The position numbers were made by a program, and so were the translations under genes. A stretch of DNA of 64,000 nt from Pyrocephalus nanus (lineage: Eukaryota; Chordata; Aves; Passeriformes; Tyrannidae), in the NCBI GenBank assembly GCA_038380795.1, contig CM076260.1, forward strand, positions 30,352,634 to 30,416,633, in the 5' to 3' direction. Below are positions 1 through 12,588 of the stretch, one piece after another (the stretch's first letter is position 1; each line of letters begins with the position of its first letter). The notes beneath the pieces were generated by a model that saw only the letters and a list, made by a program, of their open reading frames with translations, had not been told where the DNA came from and ran no database searches.

Positions 1-3000
1 AGATTGGTTAAGTAATCCATAACTCAGCTGCAGTAATCCATAATCCAGCAGAAATCTGCAGTGGAATTGTAAATGTATTTAAAGTCATTTCAATTCATGT
101 TCTTAAATGCTGATTTCATTCTGTCCTAGCTTTTCAGTATTTGTCTCTTTAAAAAGGCTTTATTCATACCAAAATACTTGTATTTTCTTGATAGTGAATT
201 TTCTCAACTACACCCTTTCACAATATCTTTGGCAGTTTCAACAAAATCAGATTTTTTTTCTCATAAATATGTCTAACAGATTTACCAGATATTTTCCTTG
301 TTCAGGATGCCAGCATATCAGAACCAGGAGAACCAGTAATCTCATGTGAGTCTGGAAGGGGTGAAACCTAGGGTCAAATCCTCAAACTCTTCCATTCTTA
401 TGAGTAGCAGAGCACCTTGGGTACAGGATTAGGTGACCTAGTGTACAAACCCAAGCTCCAGTTCAGCTTCACTCTAGACCAGTAAAGTGAGCTGTAATCA
501 GAATTCAGATGCCTTCCCTTTCTGATACTGTCCACAGAATCTATACTTCAGAAACTAGGGGCTTTCTACTTGCTTACTTTCATCCTCTTTAAATTCAGGT
601 ACTACTTCTATAGTGAACAAAATATATAGTAATAATATACAGTGCAGTTCCTTCAGTAGAAATATGAGGAGAAAATTGACAGATTCTTAAATTACACATA
701 ATTGGCAATAACTTTCTTCTAAGCTGTCTGTGGTTCTGCTCCCCTGAAAGACCTGTTAAAATGAGTGGGACATGCCTAATGTACTATCTTTGCAATTAGC
801 CTATTTCAACCATTAAGTACAGTGGAGTGAAATGTAAAATAATTTTGATGTTATTTTGCAAAATAGTGTATCCATCTGATTAACATCCAGAGTTGAAAAT
901 TTTCCATTTGAGTTGTCCACACTTATTTTCTGATGTTTTCCTATCATAATTATAAAAAGGTCAAATTCTTTAGAGACCTGCAAAAATGTTGTATCATGGG
1001 AATAAGATATCAAGAGAGATCAGAATGGAGGGAAGTTGGATGTTGAAGAAAAAGAGGGCATTTTGCTCAAGATCTGAGCCAAAGTCAGCTTCTTACACTC
1101 CCATGTCTGTACTGGAAGCCTCTGGCACGTAGTCCTTAGTCAGTTCTTTCTGCTATTTGCTTATTACAAGAGAACAAAGAGTTAATTTGGGGAGGGGGTT
1201 GATTGTACTGGGAACTATTTTTTGCATGTTGACATTCATGCTCTTTAACTTCAGCCTTAAAGACTGTGTATCTACAGTGGGATTCACATAAAAAAAAGGT
1301 TTTTGTTAAATTATTTGTCTAACTTGCCCAAGCCCTCATTAAAAAGAAGAAAACACCGATTATCTTATTATTCACCTTATCTTCAGATAAATGTCAAAGA
1401 CAGGTCCTTTTCTAGCATGAATTGATGAAGGACCCCTAGATGGCTGGTTTAGATTGGTAAATTTGGTGGTTTTTTTGACATCTAAAATTAAGTTAAATTG
1501 ATTCTTTCTCTCAATTACTAATGCTTCTTAAAGGTCAAGGAATTTGAAGTTCAAGCTTGATTAGTAGTTTGAAGTTTAAATTTTAGTTTTGCATCCAAAG
1601 AACGCGATGTTACCATGTATCAAGCAGGATTGGAAAAGATGGGACAGGATAGTTGAGTGGGAGCAAGATTCCTGGTCTGCATCACCTTTGGAAAGTATGT
1701 CTTTGTCTCTTTTCCATTGAGTAGAGAAAAATTAAATCTAGGGCTATTGACCATCAAGCTGAGTTAATAAAATTAAGTGGAGAAATGTGACTGGAGAGTA
1801 GTCTGGGTTCAGATTAGTAACCTGCGGTGAAACATTTTTACATGAGCTAAAAAACATTAGCTAGGTATTCATATTGAGAGTTGTGGTGCCAAATTTCTGA
1901 ATGTAAAGTGTGCCAGTTTAAGACAGCAGTGTTTAACTTTGTGTTGGTAGTTAGTATAATCCCTATATTAATACACCTGTGAAAAGGGATATAAATTAAA
2001 CTCCCAGCCAGATGAGAACACAAGATACCATCCTCCTTAGGGCTGTCATTAAGCAAGTAATCCTTGGCTGTGATTTTGTACAAATTATCATTAGTTCTAA
2101 ATGTCAGAAGGATTGGAGTTTTAAGTCATACTGAGTGTGGTTTATATCCACTGACTTTACTGTCAGTTCTACCAGCGCAAATAGCTTCCTGACCATTCCT
2201 GCCAAATGCTAATGGAGGAAAGATCCTTAAAAAAATATAACTAATCCCTTTTCCCCATCAATCTAGTCAGAACTGGTCTCTTTTGCGTCTCCCTCAGTTT
2301 TGAGGATCTGAGATTTTATTATTTCAGACAATGTATTCTATATTATCCTGTTTATAAATAGCTATTTCTTTATACAAGCTGTAAAACCTGGAAGCACAAG
2401 TCTTTTCTTTTGTGGCTCTCAAGTCTATGGGTATTAGCTTGATGTGTAGGATAATTTGAGGGGTTTTTTTTGGCAATTTTTAATTTTAGTCAGTAACTCC
2501 CTCAGTTCCATTACTATAACTGTACTGTGCTTTTAATAATGTAAAGCATTTATACTATGAAACACCATCTGAGCAGCAAAAATAAAACCAGTTAATGCAG
2601 AAAAACACAGAAATATTCTGTATGTTAGTTAAATATCTAGAAAATACTAGCTTTCTTTGGGTCAAAACTCCCAAATTTGAATTTTTGTAGTGTTGAGAAG
2701 TTGGAGCATGTTGAGGATGGTAAAAGACTAATTTTATTCTTATAATATATTTGCAATTTAATTGCCTGTCAGAAAGCTGTGACATAGCACGTATGGAAAA
2801 TGCCACTAGTTAATCTTCAGTCTGGAGGTTTTGTTGATTAACACTTCTAATATGTTGCAAGAGGGAGTTATGATTGATGCAAGTTTTAAATATAAGTATA
2901 TAAAATAGCTTCTTAATTTCTAATTTGTTTAGCATTTTCAGGTGCACGTTATAAGAAATTGCTTTGCGTTTATAATCTAGTCTGTATATGAAATTATTCC

Positions 3001-4324
3001 AAACATCTTTCTGGTTACTGTCCTGGGAAGTCTGGTTGACTGCCACGTTCTCTAGTGGAAGTGCAGTCAAATATCAGGAATTTTTTGTTCTGTGAACAGA
3101 ATGTTCTGGGACTTTTGATTTGTATCAGAATCAGACTTGTGAATTTGGCTTGCCATAGCACTTGGAGTTGGTGTGTATTTCATGAAGTTAGATTACCAGT
3201 CCTTCTTTATGGAGGTTTGCTTTCATCACTCATGGTCTTTATGCATTCTTAATGCAGTCAAGCAGTACTTTGTGCCTGTGTATGCTGCAGATGTTGCTGT
3301 GTATGTATCAGAAACATTTCTCACATCCTAAATTAAGCAGAAGGAAAATTTTTCACTGTTTAATGCAAATGATTGATAAGTAAGAAGCCACGATGTTTAA
3401 TCAGCATCATATGGGCTTGATCAGACAAAGAAGGATTTTTGCACACTTTTAGTCATTAAAAATTATGCCAAATTATGTCATTGCATCATTTTTCATTTGG
3501 AGCATGCTTATGCAAAGATACCTGGATTTCTTGGTGCTATTAAGTAGAGAACTGTCATATGTGCTAAAGGTGAGCTGGAGGCTTCTGTTTTGAAGGGTTT
3601 AGCAAGCTACCATAGGGTGTTTTACTCAAGTCTAATTGAACAAAATCTGCTAAATATATGCAAGACTAGATAACTGTTTTTAAGACTACTTTCTCCCTGC
3701 ATTAAGAATATTACTGATATTCCTCATTTTAAATTTGAAAACCACATCTTTATTAAGAATTATATTTAGTACCTTAATAAATGTGTGGTATAATACCACT
3801 GTGTCTGTGCCAAATTTTAATCTGGTTTTACATGATTTGCTTAATTGAATGCTAAAGTTTAATTAAAATATTTTAAATGAGCTTATCAAGGAAAGAGGAT
3901 AATGTTGTGGGTTGTAACAGTGGACTTAAACTAGTCCTAATTTATTTCATTTATGCCACTGAATGGCTTTTATCACAAACTCCTATATGCTTCCTGGGAT
4001 TTCTGTTCTCATTATGTAATTGAAGGAAAAAAATTTTTTTGATTCATACTGTCAGACTCTACATGGGAAACCTTTTCTTCCCCAATTTGCAAAACAGCAT
4101 GTGCCAATTGCATGTAGCTGTTTCTTTTTCAGTACACTAACACTTAGCACTAGTACACTTGAGCTTTGAAACAGGAACGAGGAAGGAGAAAAATGATGAT
4201 GCATGATCAAGTGAGGAAGTAGTTGGTGGGTTGATAAGCAAAGGGTGCAGAGTGATGGAAGCAAGACAAGAAGGAGCCACTCAAAGTGTATGCTCATGTA
4301 TAAGGGTGTGATTGAGAGGAGAGC
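1..4324. other. RIMS1 upstream intron, left part, no gene seen
   Basis: AT-rich single-copy-looking sequence. All reading frames here are short and resemble no protein I know. No RIMS1 exon was recognised, so the preceding coding exon probably lies outside the window. Confidence 0.6.
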
Positions 4325-5276
4325 ATTTGAGGGAAGCTCTCATACCTTTTCTGGGAAATCAGCACGAGTGGGTGACTCTCCAAATGGCTTGTGCTCTCAC
4401 GCATGGAGAACAAACAAAAGGAGTTAGAGGTTTGTTGGGCAGCTTGCAGGGTTGTGATCTCATCATGATCACAGAGATGTGGTGGGATAGTGTACATGAC
4501 TGGAGTGCTGCAATCTGTAGAAGCACAGGCCAGAATGGCAAGGAAGGGATGTAGCCCTTTGTGTGAGACAGAGGCTTACAGCTGGAAAACCTTTGCAGCT
4601 GAAAAGAAGCTTTTCAGGAAATACCCTAGGATCTTTATGGATGCTAAATTCCACTTGAGCCAGCAATGCCTCCTTTCCTTAAAGAATATTAGCACCATCC
4701 TAGGCTGCATCAGAAAGAGTGTTTCCAGGAGACTGAACGACATTATCCTTCTCCCTCAGTAGAGCTGAGTAGGTTGAGTGAGACACATCTGGAATGCTGA
4801 GTCCAGTGCAAGGCTCCCCAGTACAAGAGATGGAGCTACTGGAGCAAGTCCAGCAAAGGTTCACAAAGATGATGAAGGGATTAGAGTATCTGTCATACAA
4901 GGAGAGGCCAAGAGAGCTGGGAGTTTTCTCCCTGGTGAAGAGAAGGCTCAAGGGGGATCTTACCAATCTGCATAAAAACGTGCTGAAAGAAGAGAAGAAA
5001 AAGCCAAGTTCCTCTCAGTGAGAGGATAAGAGGCAATGAGCACAAACTGAAATAAAGCAAATCCCACACAAACATGAGAAAAACCTTTTTTCTGAAAAAC
5101 TTATTGAACACTGGGACAGGTTGCTCAGAGGTCTTGTGCAGCCTCAGTATCTGGGAATATTGAAAACCCAAATGGATATGGCCCGGAGCAACCTGCTCTT
5201 ACCAAACCTGCAGTAAGCAGGAGGGTTGGACTAAACAATCTCCAAAAGTGCCCTCCAACCTTAATTATTCTGTGAC
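4325..5276 (+). mobile_element. CR1 LINE, internally deleted copy with endonuclease piece and 3' end
   Basis: A degenerate CR1 in the sense orientation. Near 4465-4555 the frame reads MITEMWWDSVHDWSAA, which resembles the start of the CR1 ORF2 endonuclease (ITETWWDDSHDW type). The next part resembles the GGGVALYVRERL region in a shifted frame. From about 4640 the sequence jumps to the C-terminal reverse-transcriptase region: LLEQVQQRFTKMMKGLEYLS, then YKERPRELGVFSLVKRRLKG at about 4830-4950. It then runs through the 3'UTR to a tail ending ttattctgtgactct. The core reverse transcriptase is missing and several frames are broken, so the copy is dead. The left boundary is approximate. Confidence 0.85.
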
Positions 5277-7984
5277 TCTCTTTTCAGATTTTCATTTCAT
5301 GCTGATTATTATGCTGTTCTCTTGCATGAAATGCTTGGTGTCATTAGTTTGGAGCCAGGTGAAGTAACTGGAGGTTTGTCATCTCACTGAAGACAAATAG
5401 CCACGTTGAGCTGCAGAAGATCTCTCAAGGTTATGTAGCCAGAGGTCACTCTCTGGACTGGGAATAGATTTTCTCCCATTGGTTTTCCATCCTCCCACAT
5501 AGTATGTTGGAACTAATTTTATACAATTTATAGTGATGAGGGAGGATGGAGTAGAGAGGGTCTGAAGGGTCTTCTGACCTCTGCTCAGATTTCCCTAAAG
5601 TGCTGCCTATTACATCAGAAACGTGTATGACTTGTAAAATACAGTTGTTCAGTCCTTCCACCGCCCTCTCTTTAGACTAGGGCTGCATCTATCCTTGTTA
5701 GCACACTGATTCACTGCACTGCAGGGACAGCTGAGCAAAGTTTACCTTCATGTCATCACAGTCAAGGAAAACAATACACTGAGGCTTTTCATGCATACGA
5801 TGAGGCTGAGGTCTGTGTTTAAATAAAGAAACCCACTCATTTCATGTTAATTACAAAGCACTTAAAATCTGTATATTGAATTTGAGCTAGTGTACAGGGT
5901 GTAGTCACAATACTCATGGAAAAAGTAAAATGTAAAATCTTTTAATTATTATTATAGATATTGCAAAGAGAACTAGTGGAGGCAACAACAGTAGGACACT
6001 GAAGATTATTCATCAATAAAAGTAAATCACATGGAAAATGGGAACAAATTCACAAGTAGTTTCAGACTGGTGTTGTGTGGGAGATTCACTGTGCCACACT
6101 CATGTTCTAAACTAAGGAGAAGATCCTGAAAATATGTGGAGTATAACAGATTTTCTTTTTTGTACCTTGCCTATCTTTGATACCGTATTTCTTATACAAA
6201 CTGGTGTAAGGGCAAGTTCATGTTTTATAAAGAAAGGATTGAGCTATATAGAATTTCAGTGAAATATTCAGTCCTGGAGCCTAGCATAAGAGGGATCTAT
6301 TTGGGTACACTAGGTAAAACTGGATGTTCCCGGGGTTTATAGCTCTCACTACTGTTATTCTGTATAAAGATAAATGTTATTTTAATTGTGCAAGGTGCTA
6401 TCACTCCAGATCCTTGTCTGGCAAAGGAGATGTTGTCATGTATTTGGAAACATGGTGGTTCCTCATTCTAGTATTTTGAGGGCCTTTAGGGTGCCATACT
6501 AGAAGACACATAGATTTGTCTTATGCACTATGCGTGCTGCAGCACTGCCAAGCAGATTGAAAAAAAAATTTACTTGCATACTTGTATATACTTATATATA
6601 CTTGTATGTTACTTGCATACTTTGTGCATGCCTAGCTGTATGCCATCGTGTGTTAATGATCACAATGTGCTCTGATCTGGGTCTCTTGCTCAGAAGTAGA
6701 TGCTACCAATATATGAAGGGCTAGATCCTAGCCCACAAGTCTCCACAGCTACACAAAAAACAGCAGTCTAGAAATATTAGTCTTCATCACTTTGAAAATC
6801 TGGTCCTTAAACAGCATTTTCAAAGGGATGTTTCCTGCTTTTGTTGTTAAATTCTGCCACGTGCAGCATATCAAAGCATTGCAGCTGAAGGTCTGTTCCA
6901 TGTTTCTCAGGTCTAAAGCACCACAGAGTTAATTACATACCTTCAGCCATAGCAGAAATTATAAATTCTGCTGCATATGCATTCACATATGAATCAGACC
7001 AACCTTTTCAGTTGTACCTTTTCTAAAGAGTCTTGGACTAAGTTCTCATTTGCTAATTATCTTCCATATTATACCTGCTTCAAAGCCTGCATAGCTAAGG
7101 TCTTGCAAATTTATAGATGGCTACAGCTGGAATTTATCGTCTGGACCATAGATCACCACAGTCCATGCTTCAATATGGGGGTTCTTTTAGTCATCTGTCA
7201 AAGGCCAAGTGCAATGGTGCTCATACGAAAGTTACTCATTTCTGTTCTTAATGTGAATTGGCATGGCTTTATGGACATATTGCTGAAGCTGTCTTCTTTT
7301 CTGAAGTTTTTATTTTTAATGGTCAAAATTATGAGAGTTTCCAGTTTGTTTTTTTAAGTTTTCTCTCTACAGATTTAACTTGACTGAAGAGTAGTTATTG
7401 ACCTGGGTATTTCTTTCTCATGACTGACTGTAGATCCTGCAATTTTCAAGTGCAAATTTTTTTAAGATGCCTAGGCTGTATTTCACATCAGTGTGAAATC
7501 CACCATATTCCATGTAAATGGGAATCCCTCCTTTCTAAGAAAGAAATATGAGATACTAGGACCAGACTACACTAATAAAAGTAATTATTATATTTATAAT
7601 GCAATATTTCTTTTGTGTTAAAATATAAAAATAACAGAAAAATGGTCAAAATAAGTGGTTTTTCCTGCTAAGTTTTTAGAGAGAATTTGCAGAGGCAGAT
7701 CACACATCTAGCTCACAGAGTCATCAAAACAGAAACAATGTTTTGATTGGGATAGCAAATATCACTAAGGGATAGCCAGCAGAGCACTGTGGTCTGATTC
7801 TTCATTGGAAGGTCTCTCTCTTTGTTGTCTTCATGTTTGTACTAAGAAGGATATCGGGGTGAATTTGCAGGGCATTGAACATTTGAAGTGCATCTTTATG
7901 TCAGCAAGCTTAGCTGTGTGTGGTGAAGGGAGACTAAATGGGAAGAAGATAAATAGCATTTTCTGTTGCACAACAGCAACATGC
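5277..7984. other. RIMS1 upstream intron, no gene seen
   Basis: AT-rich intronic sequence. A short alternating cttgcatac/cttgtatata-like low-complexity stretch is present at about 6570-6630. A 126-codon frame at 6977-7357 has no recognisable similarity and no good splice context, and is taken as chance. Confidence 0.55.
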
Positions 7985-8110
7985 GGTAGTGAATGGCCAT
8001 CAATGGTAAGGCATGAAGCTGAGTCAGGGGAGGTTTAGTTTGGTTATCACGAATAGGTTCTTCACCCAGGGGGTGGTTGGGCACTGGAACAGGTTCCCTA
8101 GGTCTCTCTG
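7985..8110 (+). mobile_element. CR1 LINE fragment (3' region)
   Basis: A short sense-orientation piece contains caggggaggtttagtttggt, then ataggttcttcaccc and a ggtggttgggcactggaaca segment. This resembles the CR1 consensus shortly before the 3' end. The sequence after about 8110 drifts and no tail is seen. The boundaries are approximate. Confidence 0.7.
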
Positions 8111-11100
8111 CAGGATGGATACTCAGGTTCAGTGCAATATGGAGCCTTTTCTGTGCCACACGTGCTTTGTTAAAAAGAAACTGGCAGCACTTTGCTGAAT
8201 CCAGATATTAAACACTTGTTTGTATGTTTTATTCTGGGTGGCTGGACTTCTGCATTGCCTTGAGGGCTTGCATTGCATTGTCAACCACTTTTCCATTAGC
8301 TTCAGGAATTGGACTCTGTCAGCACTTCTATTAACAAGCTACTTAAGCACATGCTAATAGTGACTATGTGCTTTGATTTCCTTTTTAAAAATAATTATTT
8401 ATTTGTAACTTTTAAATAAAAGGTATTAAAGTCAGTATTAGAAATCAGATATTTGACTGCTTTAACTTTTATTTAAATGACTAACACCATAGTGGAATTT
8501 CAGTTTGATACAAATAAACACTGTTATAAATATCAGAAGAGAACTTCTATATTTATGACATTTGTTATATTGCTGGTAATTTCCTGTATGTGACTGTTTC
8601 CTTGTAGTCAAGGTTTCTGCACTAAACAAGACATTTAGGGTCACTAAGAAGAGACTAATTTTCTTATACAATGGAATAAGTAATGTTTATTGTGCAATGA
8701 CTTCAGTGGTTTATAGTTCTGTGTTTAAATAGTGAGATTAGTTAGTTGATATTGCAATGGAGAACATCTCGCCTCCCATGGCTAGAATGGGAGCATCCAT
8801 AACATAGCCAATGCTGCTGACAGACTGAAGACTTTCCATAGGTCTTACTATTAAAAAGAAACAATAAAAGCCTTCTTTGGATTCCTAGCCATGTGTCTCC
8901 TATGTCTTCAGAAGATTTCTTTTCATCCTGGAATTTTCCATTGTAAGATCTTTATTAAAAAATAGAAAAAAAAATTACATTTTACTATGTGACTGGTGTT
9001 AGTGTTTATTCAATCCAAAGAGGATCTCAGTAATGCAGAGAATGGCACATGACATAACATTATAAGAAGCAGTATTTGTCAAAGCATGGGATGCTTTAAA
9101 ATCATCAGCAAAACAAATGCACTTCATAGTTGCTAATCAAACTCCTACTGCAAAAATAGAATGAGGTAAAATCAAGACCATTAATAGTGGGTCCTAGATT
9201 CAATCATTCTTTTGGTGTAGGCTTCCCACATTTACTATGCTTATTTGCCCTATATGTTTTATCCCAAAATACACGTGTCTCTGGTACCTGTTTGCTTTGG
9301 TGCTCTGACCACAAAAAGTATACAACTATTAACTACAATATGGAGAGTTGATAATTCAACTTTAATATTTATTGCAGTGAAAAGTCTGTGCATACAAGAT
9401 GTTTTTGAGCAACTCAATTAGTGGACTGTCACAACCTAGCAGACCACACTGTAGTCATCTCCCCCCTCCACTCTATATCCATGATCTTCCCCTAAACAGA
9501 TGTGCAAGTGGCAGACCGAAGGGAATAGAGCAGTACTGAGATGATATAGCAACCTTTCTTCAGAAGGGCACCTTATTCAGCGTATCTTTTATCTTCCTGA
9601 TTATCAGGCTTTGCAAAACTTGTAAAACCTTCATATCTCCAACTCCTTCCCAATATATCAGTTCAGGCTGAAATTCACCACTATAAGCCAGTAGGGGAAT
9701 GAGTGATAAAAACTGTAAGCATTGCATAAGGAGTAAGGAGCAAAGGAAACAAGGCTAAAAGCTCAAAAATTTCATAACTGAATTAAAAAATGAAGTTCAG
9801 TAATTTTTGTATTATTTTTTTTTGAATTGCAAGTTTATAAGCCAAAAAAAACCAATGTGAATTTCACAGAGATTGAAAACTCTTGAAACTCTTTAACAAG
9901 TCTATACTCAAGAGAGTGAAAGTTTTTTACAAGAATTAATAAAATTTTAATGATTATTCAGAACACTGTGTTCTGGAAGACATTGGTAACATTTTAAATC
10001 TGGATTTAAAAAGAAGATTGTCGTGTTCATCTTGTATGTATAAGCTGGGAGAGTTCTGTGTGCTTAACAAACTGATACCTTTATTCAGCTTCCACCTAGA
10101 GCACTAACTGATCTTTATCAATACAGAGTGATCTTTTAAACAATTACACTACTCATCGTGTTGCACCCAAAGTTCAAGTTGGTGGAAAACTTATCAGCCT
10201 TCAGTGTAACTGGGCTGAGCAGTAGTAGTGTCTCTGTTACTTTGCTTAAAATACAACAATTTAAAACTGAGAAATTTGGATATAAGACTGAACAGTCCAA
10301 GCCAAATTGTCTTGAAAGATAAAAAAAATTTAAGACAGTGCAAAATGAAATTTGTAGCTATTGCAAATTCCCTAGCAGGGTTAGAAAAGACTAAGAGCTT
10401 CACAGAAGTGGACAATTGTGTTCTAGCTGTCATCAACTCTGAGCAATGACGGAGCATCTTTATTAAAACTTCAAGATAATGATTTTGTTCATTCTTGCAA
10501 AGAAAAAGTAGTTATACAGCAAAAATACTTTGAGGCATAATCATAGGAATCAAACCTTCTCTAAACTTCTTTAGAGAGTGAGGGGTGAATTGTAGAGAGA
10601 GATAGGATGGTCTTCTGGCTCACTAAGTTAATTACTGATCTGGGAAATCAATTTCTTTAGGTCCCTGCCCGATAGTTTTCATACGAGGATTGACAAGTCA
10701 TTCAGACATCTTTGTTGGTGATCATATACTGCCTCTTGTGTGTGAGTTTATTCTGTGTCGATCAAAAAAATAATTTCACCTGGAACTTAGAATTAAAAAA
10801 AAGAAGAAATTCAACCTTGGGCAGAAACCAGGCATGGAAAATTTCTACCTAAATTCATCGTGTTTGACAAACAGAATAGATATAAGTAACAGGCAAGGCA
10901 TTTTGTATCTAAAATCTCCACAGTGTAAGCACGCATGGCAATACTTGAAGTAAGTTGCCAATCCTACTTTTTTTCTGACTGTCCAAGTCACTGCACTCAA
11001 AACTGAACACAAACCTATTTAATTACCTAGTTACTTCCCTATTTCATTAAGGAAAGAAAGATACTGAGCATGTATGGTGATTAATTAATACTGTGGCTCA

Positions 11101-12538
11101 GGTGTTCTCTCTTGAGGCAAGGGTAGGCACTCTAATGTGACACAAGTCACAGCGCTTGCTTCTTATGGGGGGAAATAAAGGGCAATAGCCTTCAAATTAT
11201 TATCATGAAGGGAAGATATATGAAAACATTTAAGATAAGCTGCTTAAAAAATATAATGTATCCTCTTTACCCCAAAGAGTATATTATAGATTTTACTTCT
11301 GGTTCTGAGGTCATTTATGTACAAAACCAAGGTGAAGCCAGAGTAATTAATGTTCTAATTATTCATTATCTAAAGATAATGGTTTTTGCAAATCCATCAT
11401 TATAAACTGCTTTATGGAGAGGGAGGGAAATAGAGTAATTAATCCCTTCAGAACATCTGTACATGAAATATGTACTATGGAACATTGCTTCCACATTTTT
11501 AATTATCTAATTATGTTTCCTCTATCAAAGAAACTGTCACATTATCAGCAGTATTTCTTAATGATTTGAAAAAGACTGAAAAATTATTTTAATTGGTTTT
11601 TCATTTAATTATTGCAGTTGATTAAGATGAAATATAATCCAGAAACTTTTAGTGTAAGAACATTATACTAATATTTTAAACAGGCAGTACATGTTATTTT
11701 TAGATAAAAGAAACATAGGAAAATAGTTTTAGCCGTGACTCAGACCTCAGCTTAAGTCTAACTTGTCTTACCTTCATCTCAGTTTACTGTATTTTTAAAA
11801 ATTTTATCTGTATTTTCTTCATTAGTTCTGACATTGCACTTTTCCATTTAGCTTTTTATATTTTCCTTCTCCATTTCCTGTTTTGTGGCTATTGCCTGTT
11901 GCTACCACTTCAGTAAAGGAGCAGTGAGCAATCTATTTCATATCAGTGATGTAGCCTTTTTACACAAAGAGCAATGAGATCACAGGATTTCAGTAGATCA
12001 TGGTTTGAAGGGAAAAAAAAGCAATGCAACATGTTATAACAGGGAAAATAATATGTTATTCCTGAATGTTATGCAAAGAAAGAAAAACTGGTGAATTCAG
12101 CTTTCCTGATACTGAGGCAAGTTTCCTTCATTCATGGAATGTTGAGCTACGCATTTTTGTGTTTGATATACAGGCCCCCTCCCAACACCTATTTTCTTGA
12201 AACAGACTTAACGTTTAGGTGCTTGCTTATGTTTAGTACACTTAGTATAAATGTGGCTACATGCGGCCAAGTTTGTGTCGTTGGAGCGGTTTGCCCTTTG
12301 ATTCACATCAGCCTGTCCACATAAGCATTAATAGCTACAGTTAACCCTGAGCAGCGCCCCTGGGATAACAAACTGCTTTTGTGTTGGTTTCATTTTATGA
12401 TTCATGTCATTGGTTGGCTTCAGGCTGACAGTGCCTTGGGTATGTGCAGGCAGACACACGGGCTCCCACATACAGAGACAATTGGTCTGCTTGTTTCAGA
12501 GAATATAAATTAACTTGAAATGTTCATGGCAAATAATA

Positions 12539-12588
12539 AAAATCTGCTTATCTTTTGCTTGGAAAATACTTAAAATCTGCTTATCTTT
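12539..12588. repeat. 17-bp direct repeat, 33-bp offset
   Basis: AAAATCTGCTTATCTTT occurs at 12539-12555 and again, identical, at 12572-12588. This looks like a small local duplication in the intron. Confidence 0.85.

Noticed and set aside
6977..7357. 126-codon plus-strand open frame in the upstream intron
   Set aside because: Low-complexity hydrophobic composition, no similarity recognised, lies in intron.
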